A stretch of 7,206 nt of DNA, from positions 67,473 to 74,678 of the forward strand of contig FR901023.1 in assembly GCA_000437555.1 (NCBI GenBank). The letters run 5' to 3'. The translations under genes were made by a program, and so were the position numbers. Shown piece after piece: positions 1 through 6,042 of the stretch. Origin of the DNA: Acidaminococcus sp. CAG:917. Lineage in GTDB: Bacteria; Bacillota; Clostridia; Christensenellales; CAG-917. The first letter of the stretch is position 1. Each line of letters begins with the position of its first letter. The notes below the pieces were generated by a model that was given only the letters and a program-made list of their open reading frames with translations, did not search any database and was not told the origin of the DNA.

Positions 1-250
1 GTATAAACAAGCCGCTCTCTGCGTCCTCGATGAGTGCCTGAGAAACGCGACATCTGCCCGATATCACGTCAACTATGTCATACACTACTTTGTGTTCGAG
101 TGCCATAACGACGTCCAGATTGTTGAGTCCGACGTCGGCGTCCACCAAAACCACGTTTTTGCCCAAGTCGCTTAGCGCTCTACCGAGTGATGCGACAACC
201 GTGGTCTTCCCGACACCACCCTTTCCCGAAGTGATAACAATTTTTCTCAT
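1..250 (-). CDS. minD: Septum site-determining ATPase MinD (N-terminal part, runs off the window)
   Basis: This is the first 83 codons of MinD, the membrane-associated ParA/MinD-type ATPase that directs division-site selection with MinC and MinE or DivIVA/MinJ. The start ATG is at 250-248. The protein opens with MRKIVITSGKGGVGKTT, the deviant Walker A motif with its signature lysine. VVLVDADVGLNNLDVVMALE (switch I/Walker A' region) and a VISGRCRVSQALIED stretch follow, all typical of MinD rather than ParA, Soj or Mrp. A GGAGGG ribosome site lies 3 nt upstream (254-259), with a TATAAT box just before it. The C-terminal membrane-targeting helix is outside the window. The gene lies downstream of mreB, as in Bacillus, but no minC, mreC or mreD separates them. 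Identity is confident from the N-terminal motifs. Confidence 0.95.
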   Translation of the reverse strand, partial: MRKIVITSGKGGVGKTTVVASLGRALSDLGKNVVLVDADVGLNNLDVVMALEHKVVYDIVDVISGRCRVSQALIEDAESGLFI

Positions 251-267
251 ACGCCCTCCGAGGAAAC

Positions 268-296
268 ATTATATTCACTTGCACTCGGCAAAAAAT
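268..296 (-). promoter_or_regulatory. Putative SigA-type promoter of minD
   Basis: Read on the minus strand, a perfect TATAAT lies at 273-268, 17 nt before the minD ATG. This would give a leader of about 10 nt that just contains the GGAGGG site. At a 17-bp spacing the -35 position (296-291) reads ATTTTT, a poor match, and there is no extended -10 TG. The promoter may therefore need an activator or depend on the AT-rich upstream DNA. A terminator just upstream (357-378) supports an independent start for minD. Confidence 0.45.
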
Positions 297-331
297 GACT
301 ATGTTTGTTTTAATATGCCGAAAGAGTGCAA
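279..331. repeat. Interrupted inverted repeat overlapping the minD promoter
   Basis: On the plus strand, TTGCACTC at 279-286 is matched by its exact reverse complement GAGTGCAA at 324-331. The inner GGCA (287-290) pairs with TGCC (316-319), with GAAA (320-323) as a one-sided insertion. The dyad thus has 12 pairs around a 25-nt centre. The left arm falls in the -10/-35 spacer of the putative minD promoter, which suggests an operator. It could instead be a stem in read-through RNA. No known regulator can be assigned. Confidence 0.5.
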
Positions 332-356
332 ATTTTCCTTTATGTAAAAGGCATTG

Positions 357-378
357 AAAAAGAGCCTTTCGGCTCTTT
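357..378 (-). terminator. Intrinsic terminator after mreB
   Basis: On the minus strand a perfect 8-bp stem, AAAGAGCC and GGCTCTTT, encloses a GAAA tetraloop of the stable GNRA class. The final arm runs into a five-T tract (361-357). It lies about 140 nt past the mreB stop codon and ahead of the minD promoter, so it probably ends the ppx-maf-mreB transcript. The remaining part of this gap (379-517) is AT-rich; only a weak 6-bp hairpin was seen in it, and no gene. Confidence 0.75.
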
Positions 379-517
379 AAGAAAAATTGTAACTTATCTT
401 TAATAATTTTTTATATAAACTGTTTTAAACGAATTAATGTAGCCGTTAAAGCACATACGGCTTTTTATCAAATTCAATAAAATCGGATAAAATATCCCTT
501 TTGATTGTGTTTTCGGT

Positions 518-1507
518 TTAATCGAGCTGAACGCCGATAAGAGAGGAAAGGGTCGCCATATTGTCCAAAAACTTTCCGCCGCCGAGTGCAGCCGCGTTTT
601 CAACGTCGTCAAGCACCGTGCAATAAAGCCCCAATCTGTCGGCAAGATACTGGCTGAGCCCGGCAATCTGCGAAGACGCACCCGTGATAAAGAAGCCCTT
701 TTTCATAATTTCCGCCGCAAGTTCGGGAGGCGTTGCCCCTAATACCGAGCTTATTACGTCAACGAGGTCGTCGATGAGCGGAGCGATTGCGAAGAAAAGG
801 TCGTTTGCCTTTATCTCGGCGTTTTTGGGCATACCGTCGCTTAGCCCCGTTCCGGAGATAAAATCAGAGCCTTGGTCGTTCTGATAAAATGATAAAGACT
901 CGCATTTGAGTTTTTCCGCCGTTATGTCGCCTATCTTGATATAATAAGTATCCGCTATGTAGTCTATAATTGCGTTGGTGAAAGCGTCGCCCGCTATATT
1001 GACCGTGCATCCTGCCACAATGCCCTCTCCCGACACGGCGTGCACTTCCGTCTTACCGCCGCCTATGTCGACAAACAAACCTCCTATCGTGCCCGTATAT
1101 TCATACAGAGCGAGCGGAGAATCGCAAACGTAAACCGAGGAAGCACCCAGCTTTGAAAACAATTTTTCCACCATTTTTCTCTCTTCCGTGTTCATCGCCG
1201 CCGATACAATGGCGAGTACGCTGAATTTGGGACGTATAAAGCTTTGCGGAAGAACTTTTTTGAAAAACTCTCCTACAACCAAAATAGCGGTATCGAGGTC
1301 GACGATTACTCCCTCTTTGACGGGGAAAGCGGGTTTTGACGAGCCGAGCGTGGAAACGTGAGTGCTTTTTGCTTTATATCCCGCTTCTCTTAAAACGTCG
1401 CCCTCGCCCGAAAGAAGCGCCATATTCGGCTCCCTTAATACGAGCCCCATTCCCTTTTGATAAATAGTTATATTGCTTGACCCGAGGTCAACCGCAAATT
1501 CAAGCAT
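518..1507 (-). CDS. mreB: Divergent MreB-family actin homologue (rod shape-determining protein)
   Basis: The 329-residue product is an MreB-type bacterial actin, close to the usual length of about 335-345. MreB forms membrane-bound filaments that guide elongation-phase wall synthesis. Landmarks in order: phosphate-1 loop DLGSSNITIY (7-16); KEGVIVD (64-70), matching the KDGVIAD of MreB; phosphate-2 loop DIGGGKTEV (147-155); GDAFTNAIIDYI (173-184); ITAEKLK (195-201); TPPELAAEIMKKG (259-271); adenosine region ITGASSQIAGL (274-284); and the C-terminal ALGGGKFLDN. Unusual features are DSP at 129-131 where MreB has EEP, lysine 152 in place of the phosphate-2 threonine, and GASSQ in place of GGGAL. 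The N-terminus is also slightly short. The start ATG has AGGAGG 4 nt upstream (1512-1517) and overlaps the end of maf by 8 nt, indicating co-transcription. The family is secure; whether it is the main MreB or a degenerate paralogue is open. Confidence 0.88.
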   Translation of the reverse strand: MLEFAVDLGSSNITIYQKGMGLVLREPNMALLSGEGDVLREAGYKAKSTHVSTLGSSKPAFPVKEGVIVDLDTAILVVGEFFKKVLPQSFIRPKFSVLAIVSAAMNTEERKMVEKLFSKLGASSVYVCDSPLALYEYTGTIGGLFVDIGGGKTEVHAVSGEGIVAGCTVNIAGDAFTNAIIDYIADTYYIKIGDITAEKLKCESLSFYQNDQGSDFISGTGLSDGMPKNAEIKANDLFFAIAPLIDDLVDVISSVLGATPPELAAEIMKKGFFITGASSQIAGLSQYLADRLGLYCTVLDDVENAAALGGGKFLDNMATLSSLIGVQLD

Positions 1508-2042
1508 AATGCCTCCTGATTATTCTGCTTAATTTCTTTACGGGAAGTCCCACCACGTTATAGTAGTCTCCCCTTATTTTTTCCACGCAAACGTTATCCT
1601 GTATGCCGTATGCGCCCGCCTTGTCGAGCGGATTGAATTTTTTTATATAGTCTTCTATCTCCCCGTCGGTAAGTTTTTTAAACTTGACGGCTGTCATTTC
1701 GTAAAAAACATCTTTGCCTTTGGGGGATAATATGCAAACGCCGCTGTAAACCTTGTGCCAGCGTCCGCTTAGCCTTTTTAAACATTTTGCGGCTTCCGCC
1801 TCGTCTTTAGGTTTATTTAACACTTCGCCGTCATATACCACCGTATCGCAGGATACGACTATATCCGACGGGTGGGACCGGAAAACGCAAAGAGCTTTCC
1901 TTTCGGCAAGCTCTGTTACGATTTTATCGGGTTTAACCTCGGTCGTATTTTCGTCCGCTTTGGGCGGTATTATGCTAAACTCGCTTGATATAGTCTTAAA
2001 AAGCTCTCTCCTTCTCGGAGAAGATGAAGCGAGTATTATCAT
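1500..2042 (-). CDS. maf: Maf-family nucleoside triphosphate pyrophosphatase
   Basis: This 180-residue cytoplasmic protein has the full Maf signature: LASSSPRR (4-11, the phosphate-binding start), ADEN (29-32), CDTVVYDGEVLNKP (65-78), SGRWHKVYSGV (92-102), DKAGAYGIQ (140-148) and a YYNVVGLP stretch (160-167). Maf proteins hydrolyse non-canonical or pyrimidine nucleoside triphosphates to the monophosphate and pyrophosphate, as house-cleaning enzymes; overexpression blocks septation in Bacillus subtilis. The motif set is closest to the YhdE/B. subtilis Maf (dTTP/UTP) group, but substrate is inferred. The loop after GIQ appears about two residues shorter than usual. The start ATG overlaps the upstream stop as ATGA, and no Shine-Dalgarno is evident, so translation is probably coupled to ppx. 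The maf-mreB linkage matches that of Bacillus. Confidence 0.93.
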   Translation of the reverse strand: MIILASSSPRRRELFKTISSEFSIIPPKADENTTEVKPDKIVTELAERKALCVFRSHPSDIVVSCDTVVYDGEVLNKPKDEAEAAKCLKRLSGRWHKVYSGVCILSPKGKDVFYEMTAVKFKKLTDGEIEDYIKKFNPLDKAGAYGIQDNVCVEKIRGDYYNVVGLPVKKLSRIIRRHYA

Positions 2043-3553
2043 AAAATTTCAAGCGTCTTGCCGTATGCGTCTTTAAAATCGGCGGCGGCGGTAAGAGCGT
2101 CTTTAATTTCGAGAGAGCAATCGCCCTCCGTTTCCGTCTTGACGATAACCGAGTCTCCGAGCACGTCGCAGCTTATGCCCGTGATAACGCTTGACATACT
2201 TCTGTCAAAGCTTTCGGCAATTCTGAGTATGACTGAAAGTTTCTTGATTGCGTCAAGGTCTTCAACGTTTAAAAGGTCCTTATATTTAATGAGTTCTTCA
2301 CGGTTAAATTCCACCTTGCGGTGACCGCCCGCCACAAACGACGCCAATATGATGTCCTTGTGAGGCACGCCGTAAAGATTGCTGTTTAAAATTATATAAG
2401 CGCTGTGTTTTTGATGGTGATAATATTTTATCCTCATACCGCTGTCGTGCAAAAGAGAAGCGATTTTTAATACTCTGACATACATACGCGGAAGTTTATG
2501 CAAAACTTTGAGCTGTTTAAAAAGCTGTATCGACAAATTATAAACGTGCTCCGCGTGCGTTTGATTTATGTCAAAATAGGTCATGAGCGTGTGCAGGCTG
2601 TGTCCTAACACGTCGCTGAGCGGTTTTTCGGCAATACCGGGCACTGCGTAACGGAACATCGCTCCCTCTCTCAAGCCGCAGCCCGATATAATGATTTTGT
2701 TGAATTCCACGTGCTTGACAACCGAACTGATTGCGGCAAGTGCGCTCGGGAAGATATCCGCCCTGCCGCTCGACAGACCTTTGATTTTCATTGTGCTGTC
2801 GAGGTCGAGACATTTCATAGTCTTATAAATCTGCTCGAATTCGCTGATAGGCACTTCATATCCGTGAGTCATGTTAAACGGATATTTTTTAATCATACGG
2901 CTTATCCTGCCGAGATTTCTGAACGAACCGCCGACTCCGACAAGCTGAGTGTCCGGCTCGATAGTCTTGAGCCAGGGTATCTTTTCAAGCTGCTCTTTGA
3001 AAAAGTCCTCAATCTTCTGATTTCGCTCTTCGGGCTTGTCCGAATCGTTTTTAAACAGGTCGGTAAGCGTTACCGCGCCAAAAGGCAACGACTCATAATT
3101 TATGAGGTTGCGGCGGTTGTAATAGATGAGATTGGTGCTGCCGCCGCCCATTTCCATAATGAGACCGCGCGGCACGTCCATACTGTTTATGACGCCCTGA
3201 TATACGAGCATCGCCTGCTCTTCAACCGACAAAACTTTGATTTTTATGCCGCACGTCACCGCCACTTCGTCAAGGAAGCTCTTTTGATTTTTCGCCCTTC
3301 TGACCGCCGCTGTGGCATAGGCATATATTTTATCTATATGGTTTGCATCGCAAAGTCTGCGAAACATTGTCAGAGTTTTGATAGTCTGAGCCACTCTCTG
3401 AGGCTTTAAAAAGCCGTCGGAATCGAGGTCCTGACCAAGTCTTACGCTCTCTTTTAGCTCATCGAAAACGACAAAATAACCGCCTTCCAAAATATTTACA
3501 AGAACGAGCCTTGCAGAGTTAGAACCTAAATCGATTATTGCAATCTTTTCCAT
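2039..3553 (-). CDS. ppx: Ppx/GppA family exopolyphosphatase with C-terminal HD domain
   Basis: This 504-residue protein belongs to the Ppx/GppA phosphatases of the actin-like ATPase fold, which remove phosphate from polyphosphate or convert pppGpp to ppGpp. The N-terminal part has the phosphate loop IDLGSNSARLVL (7-18), YATAAVRRAKN (79-89), SVEEQAMLVYQG (109-120) with the expected catalytic glutamate, EMGGGST (134-140), GVGGSFRNLG (206-215) and GRADIFPSALA (263-273). From about residue 318 an HD-type domain follows: HAEHV (333-337), LLHDSG (367-372), HHQKHSAYIILNS (379-391) and GGHRKVEF (409-416). Length and layout match the long Ppx/GppA class. The ATG at 3553 is chosen because GGAG lies 6 nt upstream and the promoter at 3608-3636 would start RNA near 3600. 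A longer in-frame start at 3643 lies upstream of that. Polyphosphate and pppGpp activity cannot be separated here. Confidence 0.92.
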   Translation of the reverse strand: MEKIAIIDLGSNSARLVLVNILEGGYFVVFDELKESVRLGQDLDSDGFLKPQRVAQTIKTLTMFRRLCDANHIDKIYAYATAAVRRAKNQKSFLDEVAVTCGIKIKVLSVEEQAMLVYQGVINSMDVPRGLIMEMGGGSTNLIYYNRRNLINYESLPFGAVTLTDLFKNDSDKPEERNQKIEDFFKEQLEKIPWLKTIEPDTQLVGVGGSFRNLGRISRMIKKYPFNMTHGYEVPISEFEQIYKTMKCLDLDSTMKIKGLSSGRADIFPSALAAISSVVKHVEFNKIIISGCGLREGAMFRYAVPGIAEKPLSDVLGHSLHTLMTYFDINQTHAEHVYNLSIQLFKQLKVLHKLPRMYVRVLKIASLLHDSGMRIKYYHHQKHSAYIILNSNLYGVPHKDIILASFVAGGHRKVEFNREELIKYKDLLNVEDLDAIKKLSVILRIAESFDRSMSSVITGISCDVLGDSVIVKTETEGDCSLEIKDALTAAADFKDAYGKTLEIL

Positions 3554-3559
3554 TTTAAT

Positions 3560-3563
3560 CTCC
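3560..3563 (-). promoter_or_regulatory. Ribosome binding site fixing the ppx start
   Basis: GGAG on the minus strand lies 6 nt before the ATG at 3553-3551, whose product begins MEKIAIIDLGSN as in other Ppx/GppA proteins. The upstream in-frame ATG at 3643 would add 30 residues unlike the family. Confidence 0.75.
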
Positions 3564-3607
3564 AAAATACGATTTAAACTTTCAAAATTTGATAAATTAT
3601 CCTTGAT

Positions 3608-3636
3608 ATTATAGCACACGAACATAGCGGTTTCAA
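3608..3636 (-). promoter_or_regulatory. SigA-type promoter of the ppx-maf-mreB operon
   Basis: On the minus strand, TTGAAA (3636-3631, five of six consensus bases) and a perfect TATAAT (3613-3608) are separated by exactly 17 bp. A TG one base before the -10 box makes it an extended -10. Transcription would start near 3601, leaving a leader of about 48 nt with a GGAG site. DNA just upstream has a seven-T tract (3654-3648) that could act as an UP-like element. This is the strongest promoter in the window. Confidence 0.8.
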
Positions 3637-3699
3637 TACCCAATTTGAAAAAAACGCCTTAAAATAGAGATATTTTGCCTCTTTTTTTTGATTTTTTAT

Positions 3700-3724
3700 A
3701 AAAAAAGCGCATTTTAAAATGCGC
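3700..3724 (-). terminator. Intrinsic terminator of the rnf operon
   Basis: A perfect 18-bp palindrome (3707-3724, GCGCATTT, central TA, AAATGCGC) is followed on the minus strand by seven Ts (3706-3700). It lies 40 nt past the rnfB stop. The plus strand has no T tract after the palindrome, so the signal works only for the minus strand. Immediately upstream on the transcript is a second perfect hairpin (3742-3725, 7-bp AAAACTT/AAGTTTT stem with TTTC loop), so the 3' end carries two hairpins in tandem. Confidence 0.88.
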
Positions 3725-3763
3725 AAAACTTGAAAAAGTTTTAAATTTTATTTTTTACTTTTG

Positions 3764-4582
3764 TTATTTTTTGGCAGTATTTTGTTCTTCAAACACCTTT
3801 ATGCACTTGGACGGACACTTTGCGGCGCACGTTTTGCAACCGTTGCATTTTGAGTAGTCTATCACGGGCAGATTGTCTTTCATGGTTATCGCTCCCTGAG
3901 GACACAGTTTGGCGCAAAGACCGCAGCCGAGACACCCGTTTTTACAGAATGTCCGAACGTCTTTGCCTTTGACGCAGTTTTTGCAGGCGATATATACTAC
4001 GGCGGATTTGGGTATTCTTTCGATTAAATGCTTAGGACACGCTTTGATACACTTTCCGCAACCTATACATTTAGACTGTTCTATGACGGCATACCCCCCG
4101 TCACGGACGTCTATGGCGTGCGTCGGACAGGCGTCGGTGCAGCTTCCCATACCGAGGCACCCCCAATCGCATAGTTTTCTGCCCCCTGCTAAAAGTTCCA
4201 TTGAACGGCAGTTGCCGTAGCCCTGATAGTCGTATTTGTCCACGGCGTCCTTTCCGCCGTTGCAGCACACAACGAGTTTTGTTTCCTCGCCCGACGAAGT
4301 TATTCCGAGAATTTCGGCAATCTCGTCTTTATTTTTCTTAGGCGTGGCATTGCAAGCCGATAGTTCCACCTTACCCTCAACCAGAGCCTTTGCGAAAGCC
4401 GCGCAGCCGGCGTATCCGCAGCCACCGCAGTTTGCTCCCGAAAGCTTCTTTTCCACCTCGTCGATTCGTTTATCCTGCTTTACCGCAAGCTTCGTTCCCA
4501 GCACGGCAAGCAATATCGAAAATACGACTGCAAGAGCTAAAAGGATAAGCGCAGAGTATAAAATCGTCATTGAATCTACCAT
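3764..4582 (-). CDS. rnfB: Rnf complex ferredoxin-like subunit RnfB
   Basis: RnfB is the multi-cluster iron-sulfur subunit that takes electrons from reduced ferredoxin and passes them into the Rnf membrane complex. The 272-residue protein has one N-terminal membrane helix (about 6-28), a four-Fe-S domain NCGGCGYAGC (51-60) with C77, then a cysteine group at 125, 138, 142, 148 and 152. A canonical ferredoxin motif CIGCGKCIKACP (172-183) follows, then C200/C203/C213/C217, CGLCAKLCP (220-228) and a last set CNGCKTCAAKCP (246-257). With 27 cysteines it could carry about six [4Fe-4S] clusters, as in clostridial RnfB and unlike the roughly 190-residue E. coli RsxB. The ATG has GGAGG about 5 nt upstream and begins 9 nt after the rnfA stop. 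It is the last gene of the operon. Confidence 0.96.
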   Translation of the reverse strand: MVDSMTILYSALILLALAVVFSILLAVLGTKLAVKQDKRIDEVEKKLSGANCGGCGYAGCAAFAKALVEGKVELSACNATPKKNKDEIAEILGITSSGEETKLVVCCNGGKDAVDKYDYQGYGNCRSMELLAGGRKLCDWGCLGMGSCTDACPTHAIDVRDGGYAVIEQSKCIGCGKCIKACPKHLIERIPKSAVVYIACKNCVKGKDVRTFCKNGCLGCGLCAKLCPQGAITMKDNLPVIDYSKCNGCKTCAAKCPSKCIKVFEEQNTAKK

Positions 4583-4591
4583 AAACTCCTC

Positions 4592-5179
4592 CTATCCCAC
4601 CATACCCGAAAATGCAACGAACGCCATGCTCATAAGGCAAGCGGATATAAGCGTTATCGGGAAACCTTTAAAGGGCTTGGGTATATCGGCGTATTCGAGC
4701 TTTTCTCTTATGCCTGCAAGTAAAAGTATTGCAAGCGTAAAGCCCATACCGCTGAATATTCCGTTGAGGAAAAATTGCAACAGACTCATTGCCGTTTCCG
4801 TGCCGTATGTGTTGACGTTGAGTATTGCGACGCCGAGCACGGCACAGTTTGTCGTGATAAGCGGAAGATACACGCCGAGTGCGGAATAGAGCGACGGCAT
4901 AAATCTTTTTAACACCATTTCAACAAGCTGAACGAGAGCCGCTATAACCAAAATAAACGTTATAGTCTGAAGATACTCCACGTTCAGTGCGACAAGCGCC
5001 TTTTGAACGAGCCATGCGAATACCGAGGCAATGCCCATAACGAATATGACGGCAAAGCCCATTCCTAAAGCCGTATCCGTCTTTCTCGACACGCCGAGAA
5101 AAGGGCAAATTCCCAAAAACTGCGAGAGAACAAAGTTGTTTACGAAAATAGCGGAAATGATTAAAAGTAAGAATTCCAT
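4592..5179 (-). CDS. rnfA: Rnf complex membrane subunit RnfA
   Basis: RnfA is an integral membrane subunit of about six helices that pairs with RnfE in the core of the Rnf ion pump. The 195-residue product matches the usual length of about 193. It shows NNFVLSQFLGICPFLGVS near the N-terminus and LPLITTNCAVLGVA in the middle. Cysteines 25 and 112 in these motifs are, in known Rnf structures, two of the four ligands of a membrane [2Fe-2S] cluster shared with RnfE. The C-terminal half has the typical LLAGIREKLEYADIPKPFKG loop and ends in FSGMVG. The ATG at 5179 is preferred over an in-frame GTG at 5182 because GGAGG (5187-5191) is 7 nt away and homologues start at this point. The start overlaps the rnfE stop by 1 nt (TGATG). 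Confidence 0.96.
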   Translation of the reverse strand: MEFLLLIISAIFVNNFVLSQFLGICPFLGVSRKTDTALGMGFAVIFVMGIASVFAWLVQKALVALNVEYLQTITFILVIAALVQLVEMVLKRFMPSLYSALGVYLPLITTNCAVLGVAILNVNTYGTETAMSLLQFFLNGIFSGMGFTLAILLLAGIREKLEYADIPKPFKGFPITLISACLMSMAFVAFSGMVG

Positions 5180-6042
5180 CACCTATCCTCCCCCGCCAAC
5201 GTATTTAAAGTACCGTCGGATAAAGCGTTTTTCAAAGCGTCTTTGGCGTCGTCCGCCTTTGCCTTATCCTCAATAGATGCTTCGTCATTTTTCTCTTTTA
5301 AGTCCGCCTCTTTGAAAGCGATATGCAAATCTTCCTTTCTGCCCTCTTTTAAAGCGTCCTCTTTTTTCGCCTCCGCCTTTAATTCCTTCTTTTTGTTATG
5401 CAGGTCGGTAAGATAGTTAATAAGTGCCATCAAAAGACCGAACACCAAAAAGCCGCCTGCGGGAAGCACGAAGATATTGAGCGAATAATCGGCAAGCGCT
5501 TCAATCTGTATGCCCGTTTCGATTCCCGCAAGGGAGCCGTAGAAGAGCGAGCCTGCTCCGAAAAATTCTCTTATAATACCTATGAGCATGAGCGAGGCGG
5601 TAAAGCCGAGACCCATACCTAACCCGTCTAACGCAGAATCGAAAACTTTGTTTGTCGAAGCAAACGCTTCCGCTCTTGCCAAAATTATACAGTTGACGAC
5701 TATGAGCGGAAGAAAAATTCCGAGCGACTCATAAAGTGACGGAATAAATTTTTGAAGCAACATCTGCACAAGCGTGACAAACGTTGCGATTATCACTACA
5801 AAGGCAGGTATACGGATTTTGTCCGGTATTACCTTGCGCAATAGAGATATCAGCACGTTTGAGCATACGAGCACGAAAGTGGCGGCAAGACCCATACCCA
5901 TTCCGTTTATTGCGCTCGACGTCGTAGCAAGCGTCGGGCAAGTGCCGAGCACAAGCCTGAAAACGGGATTGTTTGTGACAATGCCGTTCGCGATTATCGA
6001 GCCTTTTTGTTTCAAAAAGTCGTTAATCTGAATTTTATTCAC
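5179..6042 (-). CDS. rnfE: Rnf complex membrane subunit RnfE with long charged C-terminal tail
   Basis: RnfE is the RnfA-like membrane subunit. The first 214 of 287 residues carry the family core: GIVTNNPVFRLVLGTCPTLA with C35, IRIPAFVVIIATFVTLVQML, GIFLPLIVVNC with C118, ARAEAFA, DGLGMGLGFTASL and IIREFFGAGSLFYG, with about six hydrophobic segments. C35 and C118 should complete the [2Fe-2S] site with RnfA. After the last helix a tail of 73 residues (about 215-287) is rich in K, E, D and A, with no hydrophobic segment; it is probably helical or disordered on the cytoplasmic side. E. coli RsxE, at about 231 residues, has only a short tail. The start is taken as GTG at 6042, with GGGAGG 6 nt upstream, overlapping the rnfG stop by 8 nt. 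A TTG at 6060 is possible but sits beside the ribosome site and lacks its own. Confidence 0.94.
   Translation of the reverse strand: MNKIQINDFLKQKGSIIANGIVTNNPVFRLVLGTCPTLATTSSAINGMGMGLAATFVLVCSNVLISLLRKVIPDKIRIPAFVVIIATFVTLVQMLLQKFIPSLYESLGIFLPLIVVNCIILARAEAFASTNKVFDSALDGLGMGLGFTASLMLIGIIREFFGAGSLFYGSLAGIETGIQIEALADYSLNIFVLPAGGFLVFGLLMALINYLTDLHNKKKELKAEAKKEDALKEGRKEDLHIAFKEADLKEKNDEASIEDKAKADDAKDALKNALSDGTLNTLAGEDR

Noticed and set aside
279..331. HrcA-type CIRCE heat-shock operator (TTAGCACTC-N9-GAGTGCTAA)
   Set aside because: The half-sites are similar (TTGCACTC/GAGTGCAA), but an A is missing from each and the arms are 37 nt apart rather than 9. minD is also not a usual HrcA target.
441..466. 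Plus-strand hairpin AGCCGT/ACGGCT with five Ts, a possible terminator
   Set aside because: The stem is only 6 bp with a 10-nt loop, no plus-strand gene precedes it, and on the minus strand no T tract follows.
2711..3409. Plus-strand open frame of 232 codons inside ppx
   Set aside because: It lies wholly antisense to a clear Ppx/GppA gene, has no recognisable family motif and no ribosome site was noted; it reflects the codon bias of the real gene.
3554..3643. Longer N-terminus for the Ppx/GppA protein, starting at 3643
   Set aside because: The extra 30 residues do not resemble the family, the region holds the promoter and predicted transcription start, and a ribosome site serves the ATG at 3553.
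3707..3724. 18-bp perfect palindrome as a protein-binding operator
   Set aside because: Its position after rnfB and the seven-T tract on the minus strand fit an intrinsic terminator better; it is about 70 bp upstream of the ppx -35 box.
4236..4889. Plus-strand open frame of 217 codons across rnfB and rnfA
   Set aside because: It is antisense to two strongly supported Rnf genes and its low-complexity S/T/P-rich product looks like a reverse-frame shadow.
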